A stretch of DNA of 64,000 nucleotides. Origin: Arthrobacter burdickii (GTDB taxonomy: Bacteria > Actinomycetota > Actinomycetes > Actinomycetales > Micrococcaceae). The stretch is taken from contig NZ_JAROCG010000001.1 in the NCBI RefSeq assembly GCF_030433645.1, forward strand, positions 2,914,001 through 2,978,000, in the 5' to 3' direction. This document shows, in pieces, positions 23,858-31,540 of the stretch (position 1 is its first letter; each line of letters begins with the position of its first letter). A model generated the notes under the pieces. It saw only the letters and a program-made list of their open reading frames with translations, was not told where the DNA came from and did no database searches. The position numbers were made by a program, and so were the translations under genes.

Positions 23858-26171
23858 CATCCCCGGCTGGCCCACGAACACTGATGTGCTCGAACCCGTG
23901 GTGCGCGTCGTGCACGGCGGGCTCGACCGGGAAGTCGAGTCCCTGTCCCTGAGCCGTGAGCTTCCCTCCTCGATGCACGCACAGGTCCGCGGTGTCGGTG
24001 GCATCACTCAGACGACCGGTTCCGTAACGTGGTCGGCGCGGTCCGACGTCGCCGAGGCGCAGCCCACAGCGTTCGGACGCATCGGGAACTGGCCACCGAA
24101 GGTCCGCGGCGCGGTCGGCGTGTACGCCGGGTACCGGACCGCGACCGGTGACCTGCTCGCGAAGCAGCTGACGGGGTTCATCTCGGGCAGCAGCGGAGAC
24201 CCGCAGGAGCCGACGTCGTCGAAGCTCGTCGACCCGATCGCGAGGCTCTCGCGGACCGTCAACCTGCCGCCGTTGCTCAACAACATGCCGCCTCTCACCG
24301 AGGGTGGCCCATGGCGCGGCGTCGGGCTCTACCCCACGTTCTTCACCGACAAGGCAGCCCGGGCGGGCGGCTTCAACTCCACCCCTGGGATGACCAGCGG
24401 GTGCGTGTTCTCCGCGCCGCTCATGGGATCCGCGTGGCCCGAGCGCGGCACCCTGTTCACGGGACTGAGGTTCACCGACAGGAATAACGCCAACGCACGC
24501 TGGCACGAATCCCCATGGGGCATGGCAGTCTCGGACTGCCTGCTCACCTACACGCCGTGGAGCAACAGCGGGCTCGACGTGCCCATGGAAATCAGCGCCT
24601 TGGCCACGGCCCCGCCGTTCATCGGGCGCACATACGTGGCAGCCCGGTGGGGCGAAAGCGAAATCCGCCTCAACTACAACGGCAGCCGCGCCTACGGAAT
24701 GGTCAACGGCTCTGTCGTCTGCGAAATAGCGGTGCTACCCGAGGGCGGCGTGCACACGCTCCGTGTGGTCCCCAGCGGCAGCTCCGTCACCCTCATCCTT
24801 CGGGACTCGACAGGCCGGGAGGTCAGCGCCACTACCGCCATGCCCGCGGGCGCCACCAGCCCGCTGGGCGAGGTGTGGGTCGTGTCCGAGGAACCCAACG
24901 CAATGATCGGCGGGGCGCAGGTCAGCTTCCCCTCCACGGCGTGGTCCGCGGTCAGCTACACCCGGTCCGCGTTCATTACCCCGCCAGCGCACTACGCCTC
25001 CCTGCGGGCCTCGCCGCCCATCCAGGACGTGCCCGCGAGGAAACTCCTCGACGAGCAGTCCACCGCCGAACTCGCAGCACTATGGATCGATGGCGACGGG
25101 TACCTGCACTGGGTGAACAGGAACAAGCTCCTCTCGGGCAGCCCTGCCACCACGCTCACCTCAAAGGATCACCTGAAGTCCCTGCCCTGGGAGGAGGACT
25201 TCGCGGCCGTAGCGTCGATGGTCGAGGTGACAAGCCGGCAGGCCGAAGCCATCAACCAGTTCAAGTACCCCCGTCAGGAAGTGTGGCGGAGCAACTACAG
25301 CAAGGCTGACGCCAACGGGACAGAGGTCTTCGAGGAACTCCTCCATCCGGACGCCGACGAGGACTGGATCATGGTCGACGCCTCGTTCAACAACGACTAC
25401 GCCGATGCGCACGACATGCGCGGGTCCGACGTCGCCCTCTACTACTTCATGGAAAAGGGCGACCAGTCAGAAGGAACCTACTCTGCTGTTGAAGGGTACG
25501 ATCGCGCCTGGGCTGGCGCCACACTCCAGTTCATCGACCACCGCACCTACAAGCTGACCACCACTGTGTACGCGGTCAGCGCTGCAGCGTGGGATCAGTA
25601 CGAGTTCAGCTTGAAGATCCCGAGCGAACACCAAAGCCCCAGTGGTGGAGGGTGGGCGGCGAACCTGGGCGGCATGAACTTCCCCGTCATCAGGTCCTTC
25701 GCCAAAGTGATGTGGACCGACCGAACGTACAAGGCGACAGCCGGCGTGTGGGACGCTCCGGTACTCACGCACGACGTCGGCTGGTGGGTGCAGGACCCTG
25801 GCGCATGCCAAGCCATAGCGGACCTGCTCGCGTCGGAGACCACCACGCCCCGCCCGGTCCTGAACGGGGTGTCGATCGTTCCCGACGCACGGCTTGAGCG
25901 CGGCGACATCGTTACCCTTTCCGACCCGGACGTGACCGGAATCGAATTCCGGTGCCTCGTTGTCGGCATCGACGACACCTTCCGCTCCGGCCCGCTTCAG
26001 TGGGAACAGTCGTGCTCGTTCCGGGTCCTCGACTACACCCTCGTGTCGACGACGCTCGGCGATCTCGACACCGTCTGGGCCGGTCAACTCCTCTCCGCCC
26101 TTGATACTGCTCGAGCGAACGAAACGCTCGCCCAGTTCGACGCTCAACCCTTGAAGGGGGCACCACAATGA
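23850..26171 (+). CDS. tail hub / tail-associated protein with lectin-like insert
   Basis: A 773-residue protein in the Tal (hub) position. The first 190 residues and last 330 look like hub domains (LVDPIARLSRTVNLPPLLN; later RKLLDEQSTAELAALWIDGDGYLHWVN). Between about residues 200 and 385 lies a beta-rich stretch (SEIRLNYNGSRAYGMVNGSV, HTLRVVPSGSSVTLILRDS) that resembles a LamG/concanavalin-type domain and could bind cell-wall sugar. No hydrolase motif is visible. Starts and stops overlap neighbours (ATG inside the Dit gene; ATGA at the end). Confidence 0.72.
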   Translation: MRSIPGWPTNTDVLEPVVRVVHGGLDREVESLSLSRELPSSMHAQVRGVGGITQTTGSVTWSARSDVAEAQPTAFGRIGNWPPKVRGAVGVYAGYRTATGDLLAKQLTGFISGSSGDPQEPTSSKLVDPIARLSRTVNLPPLLNNMPPLTEGGPWRGVGLYPTFFTDKAARAGGFNSTPGMTSGCVFSAPLMGSAWPERGTLFTGLRFTDRNNANARWHESPWGMAVSDCLLTYTPWSNSGLDVPMEISALATAPPFIGRTYVAARWGESEIRLNYNGSRAYGMVNGSVVCEIAVLPEGGVHTLRVVPSGSSVTLILRDSTGREVSATTAMPAGATSPLGEVWVVSEEPNAMIGGAQVSFPSTAWSAVSYTRSAFITPPAHYASLRASPPIQDVPARKLLDEQSTAELAALWIDGDGYLHWVNRNKLLSGSPATTLTSKDHLKSLPWEEDFAAVASMVEVTSRQAEAINQFKYPRQEVWRSNYSKADANGTEVFEELLHPDADEDWIMVDASFNNDYADAHDMRGSDVALYYFMEKGDQSEGTYSAVEGYDRAWAGATLQFIDHRTYKLTTTVYAVSAAAWDQYEFSLKIPSEHQSPSGGGWAANLGGMNFPVIRSFAKVMWTDRTYKATAGVWDAPVLTHDVGWWVQDPGACQAIADLLASETTTPRPVLNGVSIVPDARLERGDIVTLSDPDVTGIEFRCLVVGIDDTFRSGPLQWEQSCSFRVLDYTLVSTTLGDLDTVWAGQLLSALDTARANETLAQFDAQPLKGAPQ

Positions 26172-27463
26172 CGCAACCGCTACCAGAAGTCACGGTTCCT
26201 GATGCGACGTCGCGTTTCAACGTCCCAGCTGGTGAGGGTTTCGCCCGATGGTTTGCGACGCTCAGAACGTCCATCAACGTTCTCGGCGTGGAGATCCTGA
26301 ACCAGAGCGTTAAGAAAGCCGGCGACGCGATTGCGGCAGCGCCGCTGGCGCGGGTGTCCACTGCGGAGCCGTCGAAGGACGCCGTGGGCGGGATCGTGGA
26401 CCAGGACAACCGGCTTACATGGCTGACGCACGACGAGTCTGGGGGCCCGACCCCCTACGCGAAGCAGAAACTCGGGCTCCCCACGATTGAGACGGAGACC
26501 GCAACAGGGGGCTTCCTCGACAAAGACAACCGGCTTACATGGCTGACGCACGACGAGTCTGGAGGCCCCACCCCCTACGCTCTTGACCGGCTCCAAAAGT
26601 CACTGGCGCTCCCTACTGGGTCACCCTCCACCCCGACGACCCCGACGGGCGCGCCGACGAACAGGCACGCCATGCTGGAAAACGAGCTGCGCCTCCTCCA
26701 TGGCGGGACAATCCGGACCGCCGGCGCCGCCCCGGTGTGCATGATCTTCGATCACGGCCTCTACAACTTCAAGAACATCGTCCTACCCCTGCTGCGCGCC
26801 CGAGGGCTGGCTTCCACGCTGGCCATCAACTCGCGGATGTATGCGGCCGGAGCTGCGAACACGTTCGAGAACCGGGAGACGACGTTCGCGGAAATCGACG
26901 CTTGGACCGTGGCCGACAAGGTCGAAATCGCGAACCACGGCGCCACCCACCGGGCAGGAACGCTCACGGAGGCCGAAGCACAGGACGACATCGTCAACGG
27001 GCTCAAGGAGCTGCAGGCCGCGCTCCCGTCAAAACGGATCCTGACCTGGGTGCAGCCCGCCATCGAGTACCCCGGGTTCAACAACGGAGCCACCACGGCG
27101 AACTGGACTGACACCGAGTCGGGCAAGCTCATCTACCAGCACCACGCCGCCGCTACGGGAACGATGCGAGCCGTCAACCAGCCACAAATCCCCCGGGACG
27201 GAAACATTGTCCAAGGCGCCTACGGGGTCTGGCTCGACGCAGCCAGCTCAGTTGCCACGATCAAGACACAGATCACAGCAGCAGCGACCGCGCATCGGGG
27301 AATCATCCTCCGGCATCACCCGAAGTCCATTGACGGGGGCTCCACACTCATCACCACCGCTGAGCTCACAGACCTCCTGGACTTCCTCAAAGCAGAACAG
27401 GACGCCGGGCACATCCGCGTCCTCACCTTCGGGCAATGGTCCATTGCCGACACCGGGTACTAG
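26168..27463 (+). CDS. tail protein with NodB-like polysaccharide deacetylase domain
   Basis: A 431-residue virion protein, probably part of the adsorption device. Residues 1-70 look like a baseplate-attachment region. Residues 75-140 are two copies of a 40-residue unit with DNRLTWLTHDESGGPTPYA. Residues 188-431 resemble NodB carbohydrate esterases: IFDHG at 193-197 in place of the usual T-F-D-D-G, and NHGATH at 256-261 matching H-x-x-x-H. It may remove acetyl groups from cell-wall glycans during adsorption. The second Asp of motif 1, normally a metal ligand, is His here, so activity is uncertain. Confidence 0.75.
   Translation: MTQPLPEVTVPDATSRFNVPAGEGFARWFATLRTSINVLGVEILNQSVKKAGDAIAAAPLARVSTAEPSKDAVGGIVDQDNRLTWLTHDESGGPTPYAKQKLGLPTIETETATGGFLDKDNRLTWLTHDESGGPTPYALDRLQKSLALPTGSPSTPTTPTGAPTNRHAMLENELRLLHGGTIRTAGAAPVCMIFDHGLYNFKNIVLPLLRARGLASTLAINSRMYAAGAANTFENRETTFAEIDAWTVADKVEIANHGATHRAGTLTEAEAQDDIVNGLKELQAALPSKRILTWVQPAIEYPGFNNGATTANWTDTESGKLIYQHHAAATGTMRAVNQPQIPRDGNIVQGAYGVWLDAASSVATIKTQITAAATAHRGIILRHHPKSIDGGSTLITTAELTDLLDFLKAEQDAGHIRVLTFGQWSIADTGY
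26405..26562 (+). repeat. direct repeat, period 120 bp, in the tail deacetylase gene
   Basis: Bases 26405-26442 and 26525-26562 are identical over 38 bases and similar beyond. The copies encode the same 19-residue motif in units exactly 40 codons apart. Identity at synonymous positions points to a recent duplication or gene conversion. Confidence 0.9.
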
Positions 27464-27474
27464 GAGACAGTCCA

Positions 27475-28080
27475 TTGGGAAACTTCATCAAGAGTGAGTT
27501 CAAGACAACCGACACCGCGGCGCCCGTAACAAGGCTCACCATCGCCAAAGCGCTGTTCAACGGTGCAGACTCCGCTACTCTCCCCAATACGGATATTGGA
27601 GGGTATGCGTGGAACTACCGTGCCGGCGCGTGGAACGTCAAAGGAGCAGCGTTGGACTCCGGAGACACCACCACCTTCAGCCCCGCGGACTGCACGATCG
27701 ACCCCGGAAAGCTCAACGGTGTTGTCTCTGCGAAAGTGCTGGCGATCGGCGCCGCAAGCTTGGCCGGGCTCTACTTCCGTGGACTCGCTGACGGTACCGG
27801 CTACGTGTACTACGCCCGAGGCACCGACCACGTCCTAGCCAAGCGGGCCGGCAGCAACTACACCGTCATCGCTCAGACGGGCACGGCTCGGGCATTCACC
27901 TCGGGTGAAAAGTTGCGGGTCGAATTCACCGGGTCCCGCATCATTTGCTCAGTTGACGGGGTCGTGAGCCACGACGTCACGGACACGACGTACGCCACGG
28001 GGACAAGGGTCGGTGTGCACACCCGGCTCGCTACCCTTGCGAACCCTGCTCGGTGGGATGACTTCCTGCTGACGGAATAA
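27475..28080 (+). CDS. minor tail protein with lectin-like fold
   Basis: A 201-residue protein following the deacetylase gene. Its residues 70-200 have the rhythm of a concanavalin/LamG-like sandwich (AGLYFRGLADGTGYVYYARG, LRVEFTGSRIICSVDG, ending PARWDDFLLTE), a fold common in phage receptor-binding proteins. The start is probably TTG at 27475, since TAGGAGACAG lies just upstream and no ATG is suitably placed. It likely helps bind cell-surface sugar. Confidence 0.68.
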   Translation: MGNFIKSEFKTTDTAAPVTRLTIAKALFNGADSATLPNTDIGGYAWNYRAGAWNVKGAALDSGDTTTFSPADCTIDPGKLNGVVSAKVLAIGAASLAGLYFRGLADGTGYVYYARGTDHVLAKRAGSNYTVIAQTGTARAFTSGEKLRVEFTGSRIICSVDGVVSHDVTDTTYATGTRVGVHTRLATLANPARWDDFLLTE

Positions 28081-28107
28081 CTCGCCTTGCTCGGACGGCG
28101 ACGATCG

Positions 28108-28473
28108 TCACGCGGCCAGGTGGAACCGATGCTTGCAGCCGCACGCCATGTCCGGGTACATGTCGTCGCGTTCGTTGCAGGACTTGCCTCGCTCTGGCAC
28201 GTTTCCGTGGCAACACATGGGGCACGTGCCTGATTCGGCCTCGTCATAGAAGAACTCGCCATGCAGCTGTGCATCCTTGTCACGGCGTCGCACCCCAGCG
28301 TTGGCGGACACGAGCAGCGCTGCTAGCAGCAGTACGGCTCCGAGCATGCCCGCGCCCGTAACGGGACGGGGCACAACGCCTGCCCAGTCGACGGCCAGCG
28401 ACAACACGGCGGAAGTTGCGACGAGCACTAACCCAGCAACGACTAGCGCTTTCACGCTGGCACTGCTGCGCAT
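28108..28473 (-). CDS. two-span membrane protein with Cys/His-rich tail
   Basis: A minus-strand 121-residue protein. Two membrane spans (VKALVVAGLVLVATSAVL and GAGMLGAVLLLAALLVSA) are followed by basic RRRDK and a C-terminal domain with CPMCCHGN, SCNERDD, CGCKHRFH. The Cys/His spacing suggests one or two zinc sites, cytoplasmic by the positive-inside rule. The ATG at 28473 has GGGG about 7 bases upstream. It is reverse to the tail and lysis genes around it. Confidence 0.65.
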   Translation of the reverse strand: MRSSASVKALVVAGLVLVATSAVLSLAVDWAGVVPRPVTGAGMLGAVLLLAALLVSANAGVRRRDKDAQLHGEFFYDEAESGTCPMCCHGNVPERGKSCNERDDMYPDMACGCKHRFHLAA

Positions 28474-28560
28474 GAACACCCCTAGGTAGTGAGACCAAGA
28501 CTGCCCCAAGCCTAACCGTCGAGAGAGAGCCACCATGAAGCAACCGCACCGGAGGCCCGT

Positions 28561-29040
28561 ATGTCGCGAGCTGATCTGATCAACGAGCAGTTCATGTCGC
28601 GACGAGCGAGGTTCTACCTTCTCGTCGCAGCGGGGCGGCACATCATCATCGGCCTACTATGCGTCTTCGACCCCGCGTCGTTTTCATCCGGCTCCTACCA
28701 AGGGGTCATTGATGCCCTCGCAGGCATTCCCCTTGGCCCCGCGATCGTGTTGTGGGGATACCTCTTCCTGGTCACGGGTGCCGCCTGCCTCTTCGCAGCA
28801 ATCGTCGGCAAGGAAACAGCCGCCAGGGCCGGTCTTCTGTTCTCCGTCGTCACAACGGCGTGCTGGGCTGGTGGGTTCTTCGCGTCCATTTACGGCGGCA
28901 CCTCCGCCGGCTACACCGGAGCCGTCATCTGGACCGCGGTGTTCCTGAAGGACGCAACCATGCTTCGCCAGCCGCTCCGCAACCCATTCGAACCACTCAT
29001 CCAGAAGGTGACGGCCGATCTGACACGGCGCGACAAATAG
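28561..29040 (+). CDS. multi-span membrane protein near the lysis genes
   Basis: A 159-residue protein with about four membrane spans (FYLLVAAGRHIIIGLLCVF; AIVLWGYLFLVTGAACLFAA; GLLFSVVTTACWAGGFFASI; YTGAVIWTAVFLKDA). Nothing marks it clearly as a holin, which is better assigned downstream, but it belongs to the same forward run and may help lysis. Similar small membrane proteins precede endolysins in Arthrobacter phages. The ATG at 28561 follows GGAGG. Confidence 0.6.
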   Translation: MSRADLINEQFMSRRARFYLLVAAGRHIIIGLLCVFDPASFSSGSYQGVIDALAGIPLGPAIVLWGYLFLVTGAACLFAAIVGKETAARAGLLFSVVTTACWAGGFFASIYGGTSAGYTGAVIWTAVFLKDATMLRQPLRNPFEPLIQKVTADLTRRDK

Positions 29041-29049
29041 GGGACACAC

Positions 29050-29406
29050 ATGCAGATCGACATTGCCGCCCTCATCGTGTCCCTCACGGGTCTCGCCGCC
29101 TTGGTTTGGAGCATTATCCAAGCCAAGCGCGGCCGTAAGGACACCATCGCGCAGCAGAAGGCCGCCAACGAGCTCGCCACCCGCGAGCAAGATTGGGAAG
29201 AACTGACCGAGGGCAAGCGCATCGCCGAGGAAGATCTCCGGGCCGAGCGCATCACCACCCGCGAACTGCGGGACGAGAACAACGGTCTCCGCCGGGAAAT
29301 CCGTACCCGCGACGACCTGATCGCCCGACACCGCACGTGGGACATCGACGCAGGGCACCGGTTGAAAGACACCGACATCGGCGAACCGCCACACCTGTAC
29401 CCCTAA
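29050..29406 (+). CDS. single-span coiled-coil protein, possible lysis accessory
   Basis: A 118-residue protein with an N-terminal membrane span (IAALIVSLTGLAALVWSII), a basic stop-transfer (QAKRGRKD) and a long charged coiled coil (residues 35-95). This matches spanin-like or minor holin-type proteins in layout only. It ends at a rho-independent terminator and directly precedes the endolysin. Confidence 0.6.
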   Translation: MQIDIAALIVSLTGLAALVWSIIQAKRGRKDTIAQQKAANELATREQDWEELTEGKRIAEEDLRAERITTRELRDENNGLRREIRTRDDLIARHRTWDIDAGHRLKDTDIGEPPHLYP

Positions 29407-29433
29407 AGCCCCGCCAACCGCGGGGCTTTTCTT
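29405..29433 (+). terminator. rho-independent terminator
   Basis: AAAGCCCCGC, loop CAACC, GCGGGGCTTT followed by TCTT. A 10-bp stem with a T-rich tail, starting within the stop codon of the preceding gene. It should separate tail transcription from the endolysin-holin pair. Confidence 0.85.
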
Positions 29434-29452
29434 ATGCCCGGAAGGGGCGCTC

Positions 29453-31123
29453 ATGGAATTCGTAGACGGACCCAAGAGTCAGTTGTTCGGCGCGAACCCC
29501 CAGTTCGCCTGGCAACCGTGGGGCCACCTCGGCTATGACGTAGCCTGTGCCATCGGCACGACTGCTCGATTCATCGCGGACGGTGTGGTGCTTTTCGCTG
29601 ACTGGGGTTCGAAGCTCGGCGGCAAGCTCGCCGACGAGATGATGATGATCCGCAACAGCCCCGCCAGCGGCATCGTCGTCATCGCTCAGCACGACGGCTG
29701 GCGCTCCATGATCGCCCATATGGATAGCACCCACCTCAACGCTGGGCAACGCATCAAACGCGGTGACGCTGCAGGTAAGACCGGCAGCACGGGCAACAGC
29801 ACCGGCCCCCACGCCCACATCGAGACGTTCCTAGCGCCCTCCCCTGGTATCGCTCCGTTCGGTCGCTACAACCCGGCACTGCAGGTCGCGCACGAGGACA
29901 AGGTCGCGGCGATCGCGGCGGCCGCACTCGGGGCCCTCAAGCCGAACCAGCGTAAGGTCGGCCCCGCGAACGTCGTGCAGCGGGCTGACGCATTGACGTC
30001 GTCCAAGCAGGTCCGCCTAATCCAGGCGAACACCGTCGAGACGTTCACCGGCTACGTCATCGGGCAGGAGGTCAACCTCGGGGGCGTCCGCTCGAACATC
30101 TGGTACCTGGACGCCAAGGGCAAGGTGTGGGCCGGCGGCTTCACCAGCCAGGCGATCACTGGTTTGCCCAACCTCACACCACCCCCACCCGCTCCAGCGA
30201 AGCCCGCAGCTCCGGCGCTCAAGCCGAACCAGCGCCTCGCAGGGGCGGGCGGGGGCGCGCAGCGTGCCTCCGCGTCCCGGTCGGCGAAGGTCGTCCGCAC
30301 CATCCCTGGGAACACGATCGAGAACTTCACCCACTGGGTGCGCGGCGAGAAACTCACCCTCGGCGGCATCACCACGGACGTGTGGTTCAAGGACAGCATC
30401 GGCGAAGCATGGGCGGGCATTTTCACCTCCCAGTCCACCGCGGGGCTCGTCGAACACAAGGCACTTGCGCCCACACCGAAGCCGGCGCCAGTTCCTAGCC
30501 CGGCTCCCGCGCCATCCACCACGGAGGCATACACGTTTCCGAAGCAGATCCCCTCCATGACCGGGATCTACCCGGCGGCCCCGAACAAGTTCGAGCGTGG
30601 CAACCTCGACCCGATCATCGACTCCCTGTTCATCCACCAGTTCCGCGCCAACGAGCCCTCCGATGATCCGGTCACCAACCGATTCACCGTGCACCAGGAG
30701 TCGCTCCGGAACACATTCGGGCAGGAAGACGACCGAGTCGCCTCCGTGCAGATAAGCGTGGAGAAGCGGTCCGTGGACGGGTACGTGGCTCTCACGGACC
30801 GGGCGTACCACAGCGGCCCTAAAGCGAACGGCCAGTGGGGCGTCGAGGTGTACGGGGCGATGGACCCCGAAACCCTCGCCACCCTCGCCCAGGTCATCGT
30901 GGAACTCGAAGCCGTGGCCGGCCGCCAGCTGCGGCTCCGCCGACACAGCGAGGTCATGAGCACCGCCTGCGGCACGCACGTGGACCTCGACCTTATTGGC
31001 CGCATGGTCGCCGCAACTCGAGGAGCAGCGTCCCTACCCATCGATGAGACTCGCGCTGTCCTCGAAGACTTCGCCACCTTCACCCTCCAGCAGATCCCCA
31101 CCTACCTCGCAATAAGGAAGTAG
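29453..31123 (+). CDS. two-enzyme endolysin: M23 peptidase, two SH3-like repeats, amidase
   Basis: Peptidoglycan-degrading lysis enzyme of 556 residues. An N-terminal M23 (LytM-type) endopeptidase shows HLGYD near residue 25 and GPHAHIE near 122, its zinc ligands. Two repeats of about 80 residues, each starting LKPNQR and ending AG-x-FTSQ, look like SH3-type wall-binding modules. A C-terminal amidase-2/PGRP-like domain has FTVHQE, RAYHSG and RHSEVMSTACG, with the two His and one Cys expected to bind zinc. A Pro/Ala-rich linker joins the last domain. No signal peptide is seen, so it needs the holin. Confidence 0.88.
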   Translation: MEFVDGPKSQLFGANPQFAWQPWGHLGYDVACAIGTTARFIADGVVLFADWGSKLGGKLADEMMMIRNSPASGIVVIAQHDGWRSMIAHMDSTHLNAGQRIKRGDAAGKTGSTGNSTGPHAHIETFLAPSPGIAPFGRYNPALQVAHEDKVAAIAAAALGALKPNQRKVGPANVVQRADALTSSKQVRLIQANTVETFTGYVIGQEVNLGGVRSNIWYLDAKGKVWAGGFTSQAITGLPNLTPPPPAPAKPAAPALKPNQRLAGAGGGAQRASASRSAKVVRTIPGNTIENFTHWVRGEKLTLGGITTDVWFKDSIGEAWAGIFTSQSTAGLVEHKALAPTPKPAPVPSPAPAPSTTEAYTFPKQIPSMTGIYPAAPNKFERGNLDPIIDSLFIHQFRANEPSDDPVTNRFTVHQESLRNTFGQEDDRVASVQISVEKRSVDGYVALTDRAYHSGPKANGQWGVEVYGAMDPETLATLAQVIVELEAVAGRQLRLRRHSEVMSTACGTHVDLDLIGRMVAATRGAASLPIDETRAVLEDFATFTLQQIPTYLAIRK

Positions 31124-31127
31124 ACCC

Positions 31128-31511
31128 ATGGCAGCATCCGCAGACCCCAGACAGCTCTCCCCAAAGTTCACGTGGCCGCTCATCATCGGCTTCGTGGTGT
31201 TCGCCGCCGCGGGCGCGCTAAGCCTGGTCACGGTCGAGCATTTCGACTGGGCTGGCCAGTGGGCGGGTATCCTCCACGCCTTCGTCACGCTGATCGCGAT
31301 GGCCGTCACCGCCTACTACAAGATGGACCCGCTCCGACAGAACTTCGCCGAGCAGGTCCGGGCCCAACAGGCAGTTCAGGACGCCAAGCTCGAGCAAGCC
31401 TCAGCCGCAGAGCAGGCGGCAGTTGCGGCCGGGCCCACGCAGCAGGACCCCGAGGGCAAGCACCGAGCCCAGCCTGTCCTCTACGACCCGCCCAGCGACC
31501 TCGTCGGATAA
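31128..31511 (+). CDS. holin
   Basis: A 127-residue protein with two membrane spans (FTWPLIIGFVVFAAAGALSLV and WAGILHAFVTLIAMAVTAYY) and a charged, Ala/Gln-rich tail. It begins four bases after the endolysin stop. Two spans, small size and this position fit an actinophage holin, which forms the membrane lesion releasing the endolysin. Confidence 0.8.
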   Translation: MAASADPRQLSPKFTWPLIIGFVVFAAAGALSLVTVEHFDWAGQWAGILHAFVTLIAMAVTAYYKMDPLRQNFAEQVRAQQAVQDAKLEQASAAEQAAVAAGPTQQDPEGKHRAQPVLYDPPSDLVG

Positions 31512-31540
31512 CGCCAATCAGCGCCCTTTAGCCCTGGTGG

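Noticed and set aside
26405..26562. Diversity-generating retroelement template/variable repeat pair
   Set aside because: No reverse transcriptase gene is nearby, and differences between the copies are not adenine-biased.
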